From Lachnospiraceae bacterium (GTDB taxonomy: Bacteria > Bacillota_A > Clostridia > Lachnospirales > Lachnospiraceae): a stretch of 12,683 bases of DNA. Positions 1 to 6,567 of the stretch are shown here, in pieces. A program made the translations under genes and the position numbers. Under the pieces are notes generated by a model that made no database searches, was not told where the DNA came from, and saw only the letters and a program-made list of their open reading frames with translations. Location: the NCBI GenBank assembly GCA_009911175.1, contig QXWX01000146.1:1-12683 (forward strand), read 5' to 3'. Positions within the stretch are counted from its first letter, which is position 1, and every line of letters begins with the position of its first letter.

Positions 1-242
1 CTGTATGATAGTATTTTAGAATAATACTACCAGAATAGGAGACTAATTATAAGACGCCGATTATTTACCGCTTACAAGAGGTATTTGTCATATACTTCCG
101 CATCTCCACAAAAGTATCCATAATCCTAATGCTTACTCGGATAGCAACATCACTACGCAAAACAGCAGAAAGCATTGCGATTCCTTGTTCTGTGAATACA
201 AATGGCAATTTCCTACGCCCGCCATATCCATTATCATCCTCC

Positions 243-275
243 AAACTTGAAATCACAAATTGTGATTTCAAGTTT
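243..275. repeat. 33-bp perfect palindrome inside the ORF6N coding region
   Basis: Left arm AAACTTGAAATCACAA (243-258), one central base (259), right arm TTGTGATTTCAAGTTT (260-275). The arms are exact reverse complements. It encodes NLKSQFVISSL, a conserved stretch of the ORF6N domain. The central 31 bp match the leader palindrome at 589-619 at 27 of 31 positions. Confidence 0.9.
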
Positions 276-420
276 TCATATTCCTCTTTCGTCAGTTGGA
301 ATCGGAATCTTTCTGGAAATCTTGAAATGTTACGCTTTACTGCCTGATTTAATACTCTCGTTTCTACTTGATACAGCATCGCTAAATCACTGTCTATCAT
401 AACCTGCTGGTTACGAATAA

Positions 421-444
421 CATATATCATATATCATATATCAT
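421..444. repeat. Heptanucleotide tandem repeat inside the ORF6N gene
   Basis: Three copies of CATATAT (421-427, 428-434, 435-441) plus a partial CAT. On the coding strand each unit reads ATGATAT. Each change of one copy shifts the frame by one base, so copy number decides whether the 35-codon N-terminal extension joins the ORF6N domain. One copy gives the expected SMIYVIRNQQV sequence. Confidence 0.85.
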
Positions 445-550
445 GCTTTTTATATCGGACTCTGCTGATTCCATGCTTATTTCTTGAGTATCATCATTTA
501 CTTTTATCAGAGCTGTTTGTTCTGTATCAGCCATCTTTATCGCCCTTTCT

Positions 551-666
551 ATTTTGAAATGCCAGATTGGAATCTCAAAATTATGAGTAACTTGAAGTCG
601 CAATTTGTGACTTCAAGTTCTGCTTCTTTGCATAAAACTTGAAATTCCAAATCGGAATACCAAGTT
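551..666. promoter_or_regulatory. Three 31-bp palindromes in the ORF6N gene leader
   Basis: Three dyads, each 31 bp, lie at 551-581 (centre 566), 589-619 (centre 604) and 636-666 (centre 651), between the probable promoter and ATG 534. The middle one has AACTTGAAGTCGCAA facing TTGTGACTTCAAGTT with a single mismatch. The other two have two or more mismatches. They share outer arms AACTTGAA/TTCAAGTT or close variants. They may be operators bound by the ORF6N protein itself, or mRNA hairpins; the sequence alone does not decide. Confidence 0.65.
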
Positions 667-693
667 TTATGTACGCTTATTGTTTGCTTTTAC

Positions 694-702
694 AGTATAT
701 CA
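694..702 (-). promoter_or_regulatory. Possible extended -10 for the ORF6N gene
   Basis: The minus strand reads TGATATACT, an extended -10 (TGN followed by TATACT). No clear -35 is visible. Transcription from here would give a leader of about 150 nt that contains all three palindromes. Confidence 0.35.
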
Positions 703-734
703 CACATATTTTCTATGGGGATAGCTATAATCTC

Positions 735-881
735 GTTACAGGTCACACCTTGACCAGGCGTGCCCTGTAACTCAGGCCGTCATTTTAAATTGCCTACGGC
801 AATGGACGGCCTGAATACCAGCTCTTATGTGCATCCTCCCGACCAATCAGCGTGGTGATTGGTCGGGGTGTGACATGTAAC
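735..881. mobile_element. MITE-like element with 15-bp inverted ends and 8-bp target duplication
   Basis: The left end GTTACAGGTCACACC (735-749) and right end GGTGTGACATGTAAC (867-881) are reverse complements with one mismatch. The element is flanked by an exact 8-bp direct repeat, ATAATCTC (727-734 and 882-889), consistent with target duplication. The 147-bp interior has no open frame but holds two strong hairpins: CAGGCCGTC (773-781) with GACGGCCTG (805-813) enclosing ATTGCC/GGCAAT, and CCCGACCAATCA (838-849) with TGATTGGTCGGG (856-867). It is non-autonomous. The 8-bp duplication fits several IS families, and I cannot assign the parent. Confidence 0.75.
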
Positions 882-929
882 ATAATCTCGCCATCTTCGT
901 AGAAAAATAGGACAAATCAATTCATTAAT

Positions 930-1106
930 TCAATTGCAACTTATTATTAAAGAAAAACAAAGTGTCATTTGGTCTATAGGTTTCGACCGCCTTACCGATT
1001 TCGTTATTTCTGCATCTTTCGAAGATATTCCTACATAATAAGTTTTAACTTCGTCACAAGTTGGGATGAAGTTATGAATTAGGGCAAGAAGCTCTCGCCT
1101 TTTCAA
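930..1106 (-). other. Short 58-codon open frame, possible remnant
   Basis: A TTG-initiated minus-strand frame reads LKRRELLALIHNF then DEVKTYYVGISSKDAEITK and ends at TGA. Its composition is protein-like, but there is no ribosome site, its first codon lies in an ATTAGCA motif, and I do not recognise a family. It is perhaps the tail of a gene cut at the attachment site. The rest of 890-1100 shows nothing else. Confidence 0.2.
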
Positions 1107-1185
1107 TTAGCAAGATTCTCAAGAAAATTTTTCGAATAATTAGCAGAACCGCCATTTTGATTAGCAAACTCAGATATAGTAAAAT

Positions 1186-1218
1186 ACCGAGAACTCTGGA
1201 ATCCCAGTATTCCCGGCA
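1186..1218 (-). terminator. Hairpin just downstream of the tRNA 3' half
   Basis: CCGAGAA pairs with TTCCCGG (one mismatch) and CTGG with CCAG around AATC. On the minus strand it follows the tRNA 3' end and is trailed by a weak T-rich stretch, so it may be the original tRNA terminator carried with the site. Confidence 0.35.
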
Positions 1219-1228
1219 TTTCTTAAAG

Positions 1229-1270
1229 CGTCGCTAAGAGGATTTGAACCTCCGACCTACCGCTTAGGAG
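1229..1270 (-). other. Attachment core: 3' half of tRNA-Arg(CCU)
   Basis: The minus strand from 1270 reads CTCCTAA (anticodon loop, anticodon CCT), GCGGT (3' anticodon stem), AGGTC (variable loop), the T-arm GGAGG-TTCAAAT-CCTCT, then TAGCGAC and discriminator G at 1229. No CCA is encoded. The matching 5' half is absent: the bases preceding the loop (CCATA) cannot pair with GCGGT, and no GTCGCTA acceptor strand or D-arm is found. A bare tRNA 3' half is the usual identity segment carried by elements that integrate into tRNA genes. The crossover probably falls at or near the anticodon loop, where CCTA and TAGG flank the site. Confidence 0.7.
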
Positions 1271-1424
1271 TATGGCATACCGCCTTGTACGTCATACGGA
1301 TGCGTGACTTCCAATACGCTAAAAACCTTGAAACCACGGGCTTTTTTGGACGTTCCACTCGTCATGGAGTGCCTGCTCGTACAACGTGTTTTTTGCTAAT
1401 TCTGTATCGTCCAATTAGCAAGAA

Positions 1425-1453
1425 ATTAGCAAATCCCATGTGCCGATTATAAT
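1425..1453 (+). promoter_or_regulatory. Possible promoter of the ICE gene cluster
   Basis: A perfect TATAAT lies at 1448-1453. The best -35 is a weak TTAGCA (1426-1431, 16-bp spacer) that coincides with an arm-type site. If real, integrase binding would compete with transcription. The leader then carries a CAACCGCC/GGTGGTTG hairpin (1473-1493). Confidence 0.35.
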
Positions 1454-1539
1454 GCACTTTTTACCTTTGTGTCAACCGCCCTAATGGTGGTTGTTCTGTC
1501 AAACACCTTTTATTAGCAGATAATTGAATATGATTTTTC

Positions 1540-1572
1540 ACGCCATAGGCTACCAAAACCCTATGGCGTTTT
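1540..1572 (+). terminator. Hairpin with T-run before the first ICE gene
   Basis: ACGCCATAGG (1540-1549) pairs perfectly with CCTATGGCGT (1560-1569), a 10-bp stem with a 10-base loop, and the sequence continues TTTTATT. It sits about 30 bases upstream of the next start codon, so it could end transcription crossing the att site or act as an attenuator. Confidence 0.6.
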
Positions 1573-1605
1573 ATTATACCCATTTTCAGGAGAAAGGAGA
1601 TTCAC

Positions 1606-2127
1606 ATGGAATTAAACGAGATAGAAAAACGGCTGCTTTTTCAGGTTGAGGGTGACTATCAATCCAAAGTCCTGAACGAGCTTTACATGACTGTCCGGTA
1701 CACAAAGAATACCGAACAGCGGAAGGCAGCGGAAAATCTGATGGCAAAGCTGCGCGTTCTGACGGATGCCGAGTGCATGGACATCGTGCGGGATATTCAA
1801 AAGAATTACCGTCTGCCTTACCCGCCCCGGACGATTGGGGAAAAGATTGCCGAGGCCAGGCAGCAATCCGGCGCAGAGAAATTGAAGGGGCACGACATCA
1901 TGGCGCTGGAACGCTTCGACCCGGAGGTACGTCACATGATCGTCTTTGATGTGCTGTCGTATGATTCCCCTGTGGGTGACAAGGGCGATAAGATGCGCCT
2001 GTTCCTTACGGATGCCGGCTATCAGAAATTCTTAGACAGCCAGGAACGGGGCGAGGTCAAACTGAAAAACCATGCAAAGGTCTCAGGCGGGCATCTCCAC
2101 TATGACCGCAGGGACCGTGCCTTGTAA
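1606..2127 (+). CDS. ICE-associated conserved hypothetical protein
   Basis: A 173-residue soluble protein with no signal peptide or membrane segment. ATG 1606 is preceded by AAAGGAGA at good distance. The N-terminal ~75 residues (from MELNEIEKRLLFQ to about RDIQKNYRLPY) look helical. The C-terminal ~70 residues (VRHMIVFDVLSYDSP, then GHLHYDRRDRAL) are mixed and basic at the end. I do not recognise a named family with confidence. Its place as first gene of the cluster, 30 bp before the DUF6017 gene and read the same way, suggests an element-maintenance or transfer-accessory role. That is inference from position only. Confidence 0.65.
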   Translation: MELNEIEKRLLFQVEGDYQSKVLNELYMTVRYTKNTEQRKAAENLMAKLRVLTDAECMDIVRDIQKNYRLPYPPRTIGEKIAEARQQSGAEKLKGHDIMALERFDPEVRHMIVFDVLSYDSPVGDKGDKMRLFLTDAGYQKFLDSQERGEVKLKNHAKVSGGHLHYDRRDRAL

Positions 2128-2157
2128 CGGAAATAACCGGAGAAAGGAGACTGTGAA

Positions 2158-3030
2158 ATGGCTGTATTCCGGGTAGAAAAAACGAAGAACTTCACGATCA
2201 TGTGCAACCACCATCTGCGCAATACGGAACTGTCCTTAAAGGCAAAGGTGCTTCTCTCCCTCATGCTGTCGCTGCCGGAAGATTGGGACTATACCACAAA
2301 GGGGCTTGCCCATATCTGTAAGGACGGTGTGGATTCAATCACTACCGCCCTGAAGGAGCTGGAGCGGCACGGGTATCTCACCAGGCAGCGCCTCCGCTAT
2401 GAGAACGGGCAACTCGGAGATATTGAATATACCATCCATGAAAAGCCTGTAAACGCTGAAAAACAGGCGTTTCCACCTAAACAGGAAAATCCAAGACAGG
2501 TAAATCCAGGACAGGCAAAACCTGAACAGGCGGAACCTGGACAGGAAAATCCCGCACAATTAAATACTAATCCACAAAGAACTAAAAAATCAAAAACGGA
2601 TATATCAAGGACCCATCAATCAATCTATCCGGCAGAGCCGGAGGCGGCAGGCCGCCCGGATGGGATGGATCGGATAGAGCTGACAGAAGCCTACCGCGAG
2701 ATTATCAAAGAAAATATTGAGTATGATTGTATGGTTTCCCGTTATGGGAAAGAACGCTTAGACGAGACTATGGAGCTTATGCTTGAAGTGATTTTATCCA
2801 AACGTCCATATATCCGTATTGCCGGGGATGATTTTCCCAGAGAGGTGGTAAAGGGCCATTTCCTGAAGATCAATTCCGGTCACTTGGAGTATGTCTTTGA
2901 CTGTATTGACAAGAACACTACAAAAGTCGGGAATATCAAGGCATACCTGCTGGCGGCGCTGTATAACGCTCCGGCAACGATGGATAGCTATTACCGTGCG
3001 GAGGTCAACCATGACCTGTACGGCTGTTAG
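2158..3030 (+). CDS. HTH replication-initiator-like protein with DUF6017 domain
   Basis: 290 residues starting at ATG 2158 behind AAAGGAG. Residues about 1-100 form a winged-helix/HTH domain (LSLKAKVLLSLMLSLPEDWDY, then GLAHICKDGVDSITTALKELERHGYL), as in replisome-organiser and plasmid replication proteins. Residues 108-137 are six five-residue repeats. Residues about 180-290 (YREIIKENIEYDCMVSRYG to KAYLLAALYNAP) match the DUF6017 domain of Firmicute ICEs and plasmids. The arrangement suggests a DNA-binding protein acting in element replication or its control, with a flexible Pro/Gln linker between domains. It is followed directly by a hairpin terminator or attenuator. Confidence 0.85.
   Translation: MAVFRVEKTKNFTIMCNHHLRNTELSLKAKVLLSLMLSLPEDWDYTTKGLAHICKDGVDSITTALKELERHGYLTRQRLRYENGQLGDIEYTIHEKPVNAEKQAFPPKQENPRQVNPGQAKPEQAEPGQENPAQLNTNPQRTKKSKTDISRTHQSIYPAEPEAAGRPDGMDRIELTEAYREIIKENIEYDCMVSRYGKERLDETMELMLEVILSKRPYIRIAGDDFPREVVKGHFLKINSGHLEYVFDCIDKNTTKVGNIKAYLLAALYNAPATMDSYYRAEVNHDLYGC
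2479..2568 (+). repeat. Six 15-bp tandem repeats in the DUF6017 gene linker
   Basis: Six in-frame 15-bp units encode KQENP, RQVNP, GQAKP, EQAEP, GQENP and AQLNT. The central CAGG is kept in units 1-5. The units are imperfect, so copy number could vary without a frameshift and would alter linker length only. Confidence 0.85.
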
Positions 3031-3051
3031 GCGCTTTCGGGCGTCTTTTTT
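3029..3051 (+). terminator. Short hairpin and T-run after the DUF6017 gene
   Basis: AGGCGC (3029-3034) pairs with GCGTCT (3041-3046), with one G-U pair, around TTTCGG, followed by six T (3046-3051). It overlaps the stop codon of the upstream gene and may attenuate transcription into the primase-like gene. Confidence 0.6.
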
Positions 3052-3081
3052 CATATCATTACAGGAAGGAGGCGAAGCACG

Positions 3082-3120
3082 ATGAAAAGAAATTCTGTGC
3101 CGGCACTATGCCAGGCGTAA
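3082..3120 (+). CDS. 12-codon leader ORF overlapping the Toprim start
   Basis: ATG 3082 follows GGAAGGAGG at ideal distance and encodes MKRNSVPALCQA before TAA 3118-3120. The long downstream frame starts at ATG 3108, inside this ORF, and has no ribosome site of its own. It would be translated by coupling from this leader, or the two may once have been one frame. Confidence 0.4.
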   Translation: MKRNSVPALCQA

Positions 3121-5987
3121 GCAAAGAGCAGATTCAGGCGGCACGGGAGGCGGACCTTTTCGCATACCTGCAGTTCCATGAGCCTGGGGTGCTGAAACGG
3201 GACGGACCAAATTACCGGCACAAGGAACATGACAGCCTGGTCTATGTGACCGGGAAAAGGTACTGGTACTGGAACAGCCGGGGCCGGAGTATCAACGCCC
3301 TGGATTACCTGATCCAGATTCGGGGCTATGGGCTGGTGGATGCGGTCCATACGCTGGTAGGCGGAGAAATCCAGCAGACACCGGCCTATCGGAGTACAAC
3401 AGTAACGACCCATGTGCAGAAGGAACCGGAGAAGAAAACATTTTCTCTCCCCTGGGCCAGACGGTGCGCCACCTCTGCCGTTTCCTATTTGCAGCGGCGC
3501 GGGATCAGCTCTGACGTTATCAGCCGATGTTTCCGGGAAGGGCTGTTCTATGAGGCACGGTATCATGGCGAGCCGGTCTGTGTGTTTGTGGGAAAGGATG
3601 AAGCCGGCAAAGCGAAGTTTGCCTGTATGCGGAGCATTACCGGCAGCCTTAGAAAAGATGTTTACGGCAGCGACAAGGAATACAGCTTCTGCTATCCACC
3701 GAGGAATCCGGGCAGCCGCCATGTTGCGGTGTTTGAGGCGCCCATTGACGCCCTCTCCCATGCCACGCTGCAGGAATTGGAAGGCTGGAAATGGGATGGC
3801 TACCGGCTGTCCCTGGGCGGTACTTCCCATGTGGCGCTGATTGCATTTTTGGAACGCCACCCGGAAATCCGGCGCGTTAATCTCTACATGGACAATGACC
3901 TTGGCAACTACTATGTGAAGGAACGCACCACAAACAATGCCTATATTCTCTCTGATACGGAATATCCGGTTATCTTTGAGTATGCCGGCCAGGACGCGGC
4001 GCTGGTCCAGATTCTTGTGAATGAGGGCGAGGTTGTTTCCAATGACCTGCTGCGGGGGCGTGTGGACGGCGTGAAAGTCGGTGAAAACCCGGAGGGCGGC
4101 GAAGATGTGAAGCTGGCCGATGCGGTCATGGGTCTGTTTAAGCCCGATACAGAAGAATTTACCGGGGAAAATGCACTGCTTACCGTTACCACTGCGGAGG
4201 ACGGCAGCTTTTCTTTTGAGAATATCCCTTACGGCCACTGGATCGTAAAGGAGATTTCTTCTCCGGCGCTTTATACGGTAAGCCCCGAACAGCACCATAT
4301 CTATATCGGTGTGGGCGGCCAGAGCATTGAAATCAAAGTGGAAAATACCCTGATCCGCGGCAGCGTGCAGGTGATGAAAACCGAAGCGGTAGACGAGCCT
4401 TCTTCTGTGGAGAAGGAGGACAAAGATAATAACACCTTCCTGCGTTTCCTCTCCGGTGCGGTATTCGATCTGTATGAGGACGCCAACGGCAATAAGGAAT
4501 TTGATTCCGAAGATACGAAGATTGGCACGCTGAAGGAGACGGATGCGGGCTACCACACCGCGGAGGGCCTTCTGGCAAAGGGCTATTTCGTAAAGGAAAG
4601 CAAGGCACCGGAGGGCTACCAGCTTGACGAAAACGCCTACTACTTTGAGATCACCGAGGACGGCCAGGTGGCGGTTGTGGAAAACGGCGAGGCCGGACGG
4701 GGCTTTACCAATGAGGCGTACCGAGGAAACCTGAAAATCACGAAGGATTCCAGCGACGGGCGTAAGGATGGGTTTGCTTTTGAAGTTAAGAATGCGGACG
4801 GCTCCTACTGTGAGACCTTTACCAGCCCGAAATCCGGCGTGATCGAGGTCAAAGGGCTGCGTGTCGGCATTTATACCGTAACGGAAATCTCCAACCGGGC
4901 AAGTAAGGACTATATCATTCCTGATGCTGCCACCGTGGAGATCAAGGCGGACGAAACCGCAACGGTCCAGTTCTTCAATGAAAAGCCAGAGAAACCGACT
5001 ACCCCGGATAACCCGGATAATCCGAAAACACCGTCCAATCCGTCCACACCGTCTAATCCTGATAAAGCGGTACCGCAGACTGGGGATGACAATTTCATTT
5101 TCCTGTATGGCGGGCTTCTGGCGCTGGCTGTAATTGGCGGTGGGCTGTTTGCCGTGGTCTATTTCAAAAAGGGAAAGTACAGCAGAAATACCCCTAAGAG
5201 AAAAGCTGTTGGTATTGTGGTGGTTTCTTTCTGCGGATTGCTGGCGCTTGGCAGCGAGTTCCTGATGGTACGCGACCTTAACCAGTATTCAGAGAGCGCC
5301 GGAGCCTATGAGGACATTGCTTCCCATGTAGAGCTGCCGGAGCAGACCGAAGCGCCGGAGGACGATAATGTAGAAACGGAACCTGCCGGGGAGGACACTT
5401 TTGTGGTCCTCCCCACAGTGGATTTTGATGCGCTCCGGGAAACCGGGCCGGACATTATCGGATGGCTTACCCTTCCTGATACGGCCATTAACTACCCGGT
5501 GACACAGACAGATGATAACGAGTATTACCTGCACCACCTGTATGACGGCACCTATAATAAGACGGGCTGCCTGTTTGCAGACTATGAAAATAAGGAGGAT
5601 TTTTCGGACCGCAATACCATTATCTACGGCCACAATATGCGGGACGGCTCCATGTTCGCCACGCTGAATGAATATGACGAACAGAGCTATTTTGACGGAC
5701 ACCCGCAGATGTACCTTGTCACCCCTGGCGGCGGCTATATCGTGGAAATTTTCACGGCGTTTGTGGCAAAACCCAGCGAGTCCGGCAGCGACACTTCCCC
5801 TTGGAGGCTTAGCTTTAAGGATGACGGGGCCTACACCACATGGCTTTCTGAAATGGCGGACCGTTCTGTCATTGAAACCGATGTTACGGTGACTTCCAGT
5901 GATAAGGCGCTGACCCTTTCCACCTGTACGCCCGGAGGCGCGAGCCGCTTTATCGTCATGGGAAAAATGACGGCTGTAAACGATTAA
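3108..5987 (+). CDS. Chimera: DUF3991/Toprim primase-like, SpaA pilin and class B sortase
   Basis: One 959-residue frame made of three unrelated parts. Residues 1-264 are the N-terminal two thirds of a DUF3991/Toprim protein (MPGVSKEQIQAAREADLFAY; Toprim acidic residues E210, D214, D262, D264), cut right after YMDND. From G266 the sequence is the C-terminal part of an SpaA/Cna_B pilin (VKERTTNNAY; VKESKAPEGY), with a Pro-rich stalk, VPQTG at 655-659, a membrane helix (about 663-686) and basic tail. From about 690 it is a class B sortase: second membrane helix (about 699-719), His842 (YGHNM), Cys940 (STCTPGG), Arg947. A cytosolic Toprim start gives the pilin no signal peptide, so the product is unlikely to reach the surface as a pilin. 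The likely cause is deletion of the ICE transfer genes. A chimeric assembly is the alternative. Confidence 0.85.
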   Translation: MPGVSKEQIQAAREADLFAYLQFHEPGVLKRDGPNYRHKEHDSLVYVTGKRYWYWNSRGRSINALDYLIQIRGYGLVDAVHTLVGGEIQQTPAYRSTTVTTHVQKEPEKKTFSLPWARRCATSAVSYLQRRGISSDVISRCFREGLFYEARYHGEPVCVFVGKDEAGKAKFACMRSITGSLRKDVYGSDKEYSFCYPPRNPGSRHVAVFEAPIDALSHATLQELEGWKWDGYRLSLGGTSHVALIAFLERHPEIRRVNLYMDNDLGNYYVKERTTNNAYILSDTEYPVIFEYAGQDAALVQILVNEGEVVSNDLLRGRVDGVKVGENPEGGEDVKLADAVMGLFKPDTEEFTGENALLTVTTAEDGSFSFENIPYGHWIVKEISSPALYTVSPEQHHIYIGVGGQSIEIKVENTLIRGSVQVMKTEAVDEPSSVEKEDKDNNTFLRFLSGAVFDLYEDANGNKEFDSEDTKIGTLKETDAGYHTAEGLLAKGYFVKESKAPEGYQLDENAYYFEITEDGQVAVVENGEAGRGFTNEAYRGNLKITKDSSDGRKDGFAFEVKNADGSYCETFTSPKSGVIEVKGLRVGIYTVTEISNRASKDYIIPDAATVEIKADETATVQFFNEKPEKPTTPDNPDNPKTPSNPSTPSNPDKAVPQTGDDNFIFLYGGLLALAVIGGGLFAVVYFKKGKYSRNTPKRKAVGIVVVSFCGLLALGSEFLMVRDLNQYSESAGAYEDIASHVELPEQTEAPEDDNVETEPAGEDTFVVLPTVDFDALRETGPDIIGWLTLPDTAINYPVTQTDDNEYYLHHLYDGTYNKTGCLFADYENKEDFSDRNTIIYGHNMRDGSMFATLNEYDEQSYFDGHPQMYLVTPGGGYIVEIFTAFVAKPSESGSDTSPWRLSFKDDGAYTTWLSEMADRSVIETDVTVTSSDKALTLSTCTPGGASRFIVMGKMTAVND

Positions 5988-6002
5988 CAAGAATATTGGA
6001 AA

Positions 6003-6033
6003 CCGGTGCGGGGGCAATCTGCTCCCGCACCGG
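6003..6033 (+). terminator. GC-rich hairpin after the sortase
   Basis: CCGGTGCGGGGGC (6003-6015) pairs with GCTCCCGCACCGG (6021-6033), 13 bp including one G-U pair, with a five-base loop. Only a weak T tract (CTATTTA) follows, and the next ribosome site begins about seven bases downstream. It may be a partial terminator or an mRNA-stabilising stem. Confidence 0.5.
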
Positions 6034-6051
6034 CTATTTAGGAGGATTTTT

Positions 6052-6534
6052 ATGGTAAATACCATTGTTTCGATACCCGGCTACGTCCATCTGTACCGCT
6101 CCCTTTTGCGGTTCTATGATATGCCGGAAAATGAGGTCCGGGAAATGCTCTATCTTCTGAACACGGCAAACCTGGACTGCTACGAGTATTACCACCCGGA
6201 GCGTGATGTAATCCAGAGCGGGCCGGTAGCCTTTTGCGGCTGGTTAGAACATAAGGACTGCCGCCCTTACCGAACGGAGGTACAGCTTTATAAATCCCTG
6301 CTGTTCTTAAAGCGCAGCATTGACCGGGATTTGATCGTAACCTCACAGCGGGAGGCGCTGCAGATGCTCCGCTGTATCATTTCCAATCTGGAATATCGCT
6401 TCTATAAGGCGTATGGCATGGAGATTGAAGATAAACGGACCGTGTACGGGGAATGCACCTACCGCTTGGTTCCCAGGGAGGACGAACCCAGCGTGTGCCT
6501 GATGCACGACTGGATTTATCTGCCCTCTGCTTAA
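6052..6534 (+). CDS. Uncharacterised ICE protein downstream of the sortase
   Basis: 160 residues from ATG 6052 with TTAGGAGG just upstream. The protein is soluble, rich in Tyr, Leu and Arg, with no signal peptide or membrane helix. It appears mostly helical (YRSLLRFYDMPENEVREMLYLL; LYKSLLFLKRSIDRDL; ALQMLRCIISNLEYRFYKAYG) and contains four cysteines without a clear metal pattern. I do not recognise its family. Position after the pilin/sortase genes on the same strand suggests it belongs to the original ICE rather than to the later cargo. Confidence 0.65.
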   Translation: MVNTIVSIPGYVHLYRSLLRFYDMPENEVREMLYLLNTANLDCYEYYHPERDVIQSGPVAFCGWLEHKDCRPYRTEVQLYKSLLFLKRSIDRDLIVTSQREALQMLRCIISNLEYRFYKAYGMEIEDKRTVYGECTYRLVPREDEPSVCLMHDWIYLPSA

Positions 6535-6537
6535 AAA

Positions 6538-6567
6538 TGTCCTGAATAATATATGAAATTCGGGACA
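6538..6567. promoter_or_regulatory. Upstream copy of the AbiE operator palindrome
   Basis: A 30-bp dyad with arms TGTCCTGAAT and ATTCGGGACA (one mismatch). It is the same size and sequence class as the promoter-overlapping copy at 6689-6718, 151 bp away. No promoter hexamers surround this copy. It could be a second antitoxin binding site or, with the following A-run, a minus-strand terminator. Confidence 0.6.

Larger units (their letters stand above)
65..534 (-). pseudogene. ORF6N-domain protein, frame broken by a 7-bp repeat
   Basis: Reading leftward from ATG 534-532, the first codons give MADTEQTALIKVNDD and continue to SMIYDI, then hit TGA at 429-427. The conserved domain (IYVIRNQQVMIDSDLAMLY, then VLNQAVKRN, RFPERFRFQLT, FTEQGIAMLSAVLRS) continues in another frame from ATG 430-428 to the stop at 65-67. 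The disruption lies in three copies of a 7-bp unit (421-441); one or four copies would keep a single frame. ORF6N domains are DNA-binding modules of phage antirepressor and mobile-element proteins. The 121-residue downstream open frame ends soon after MRKYM, whereas family members usually continue with a C-terminal region, so the 3' end also looks cut. Alternatively the short form is made by restart at ATG 430, which lacks a good ribosome site. The family call is firm; the broken state follows from the reading frames. Confidence 0.8.
1105..1521. repeat. Seven ATTAGCA arm-type sites around the attachment core
   Basis: The motif ATTAGCA(A/G) occurs at 1105-1115, 1138-1148 and 1159-1169 left of the tRNA-half core. 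To the right it occurs at 1391-1401 (minus strand), 1413-1423, 1424-1434 and 1511-1521. The pair at 1413 and 1424 is exactly 11 bp apart, one helical turn. Such clustering around a recombination core is typical of arm-type binding sites of tyrosine integrases of the lambda/Tn916 class. The role is inferred; the repeats are direct observation. Confidence 0.6.

Noticed and set aside
1229..1320. A complete tRNA gene on the minus strand
   Set aside because: Only the half from the anticodon loop onward folds. No 5' acceptor strand, D-arm or 5' anticodon stem matches it.
1391..1434. Spaced ATTAGCAA repeats as a degenerate CRISPR
   Set aside because: Units are about 8-11 bp, in both orientations and with irregular spacing. 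They fit integrase arm sites, and no cas genes are present.
3051..4556. 501-residue minus-strand open frame opposite the chimeric gene
   Set aside because: It is the antisense shadow of a strongly coding plus-strand frame, with no recognisable domain and no ribosome site. The plus strand carries Toprim and pilin motifs.
5289..6065. 258-residue minus-strand open frame opposite the sortase
   Set aside because: Shadow of the sortase reading frame; no domain, and its start lies across the next gene's ribosome site.
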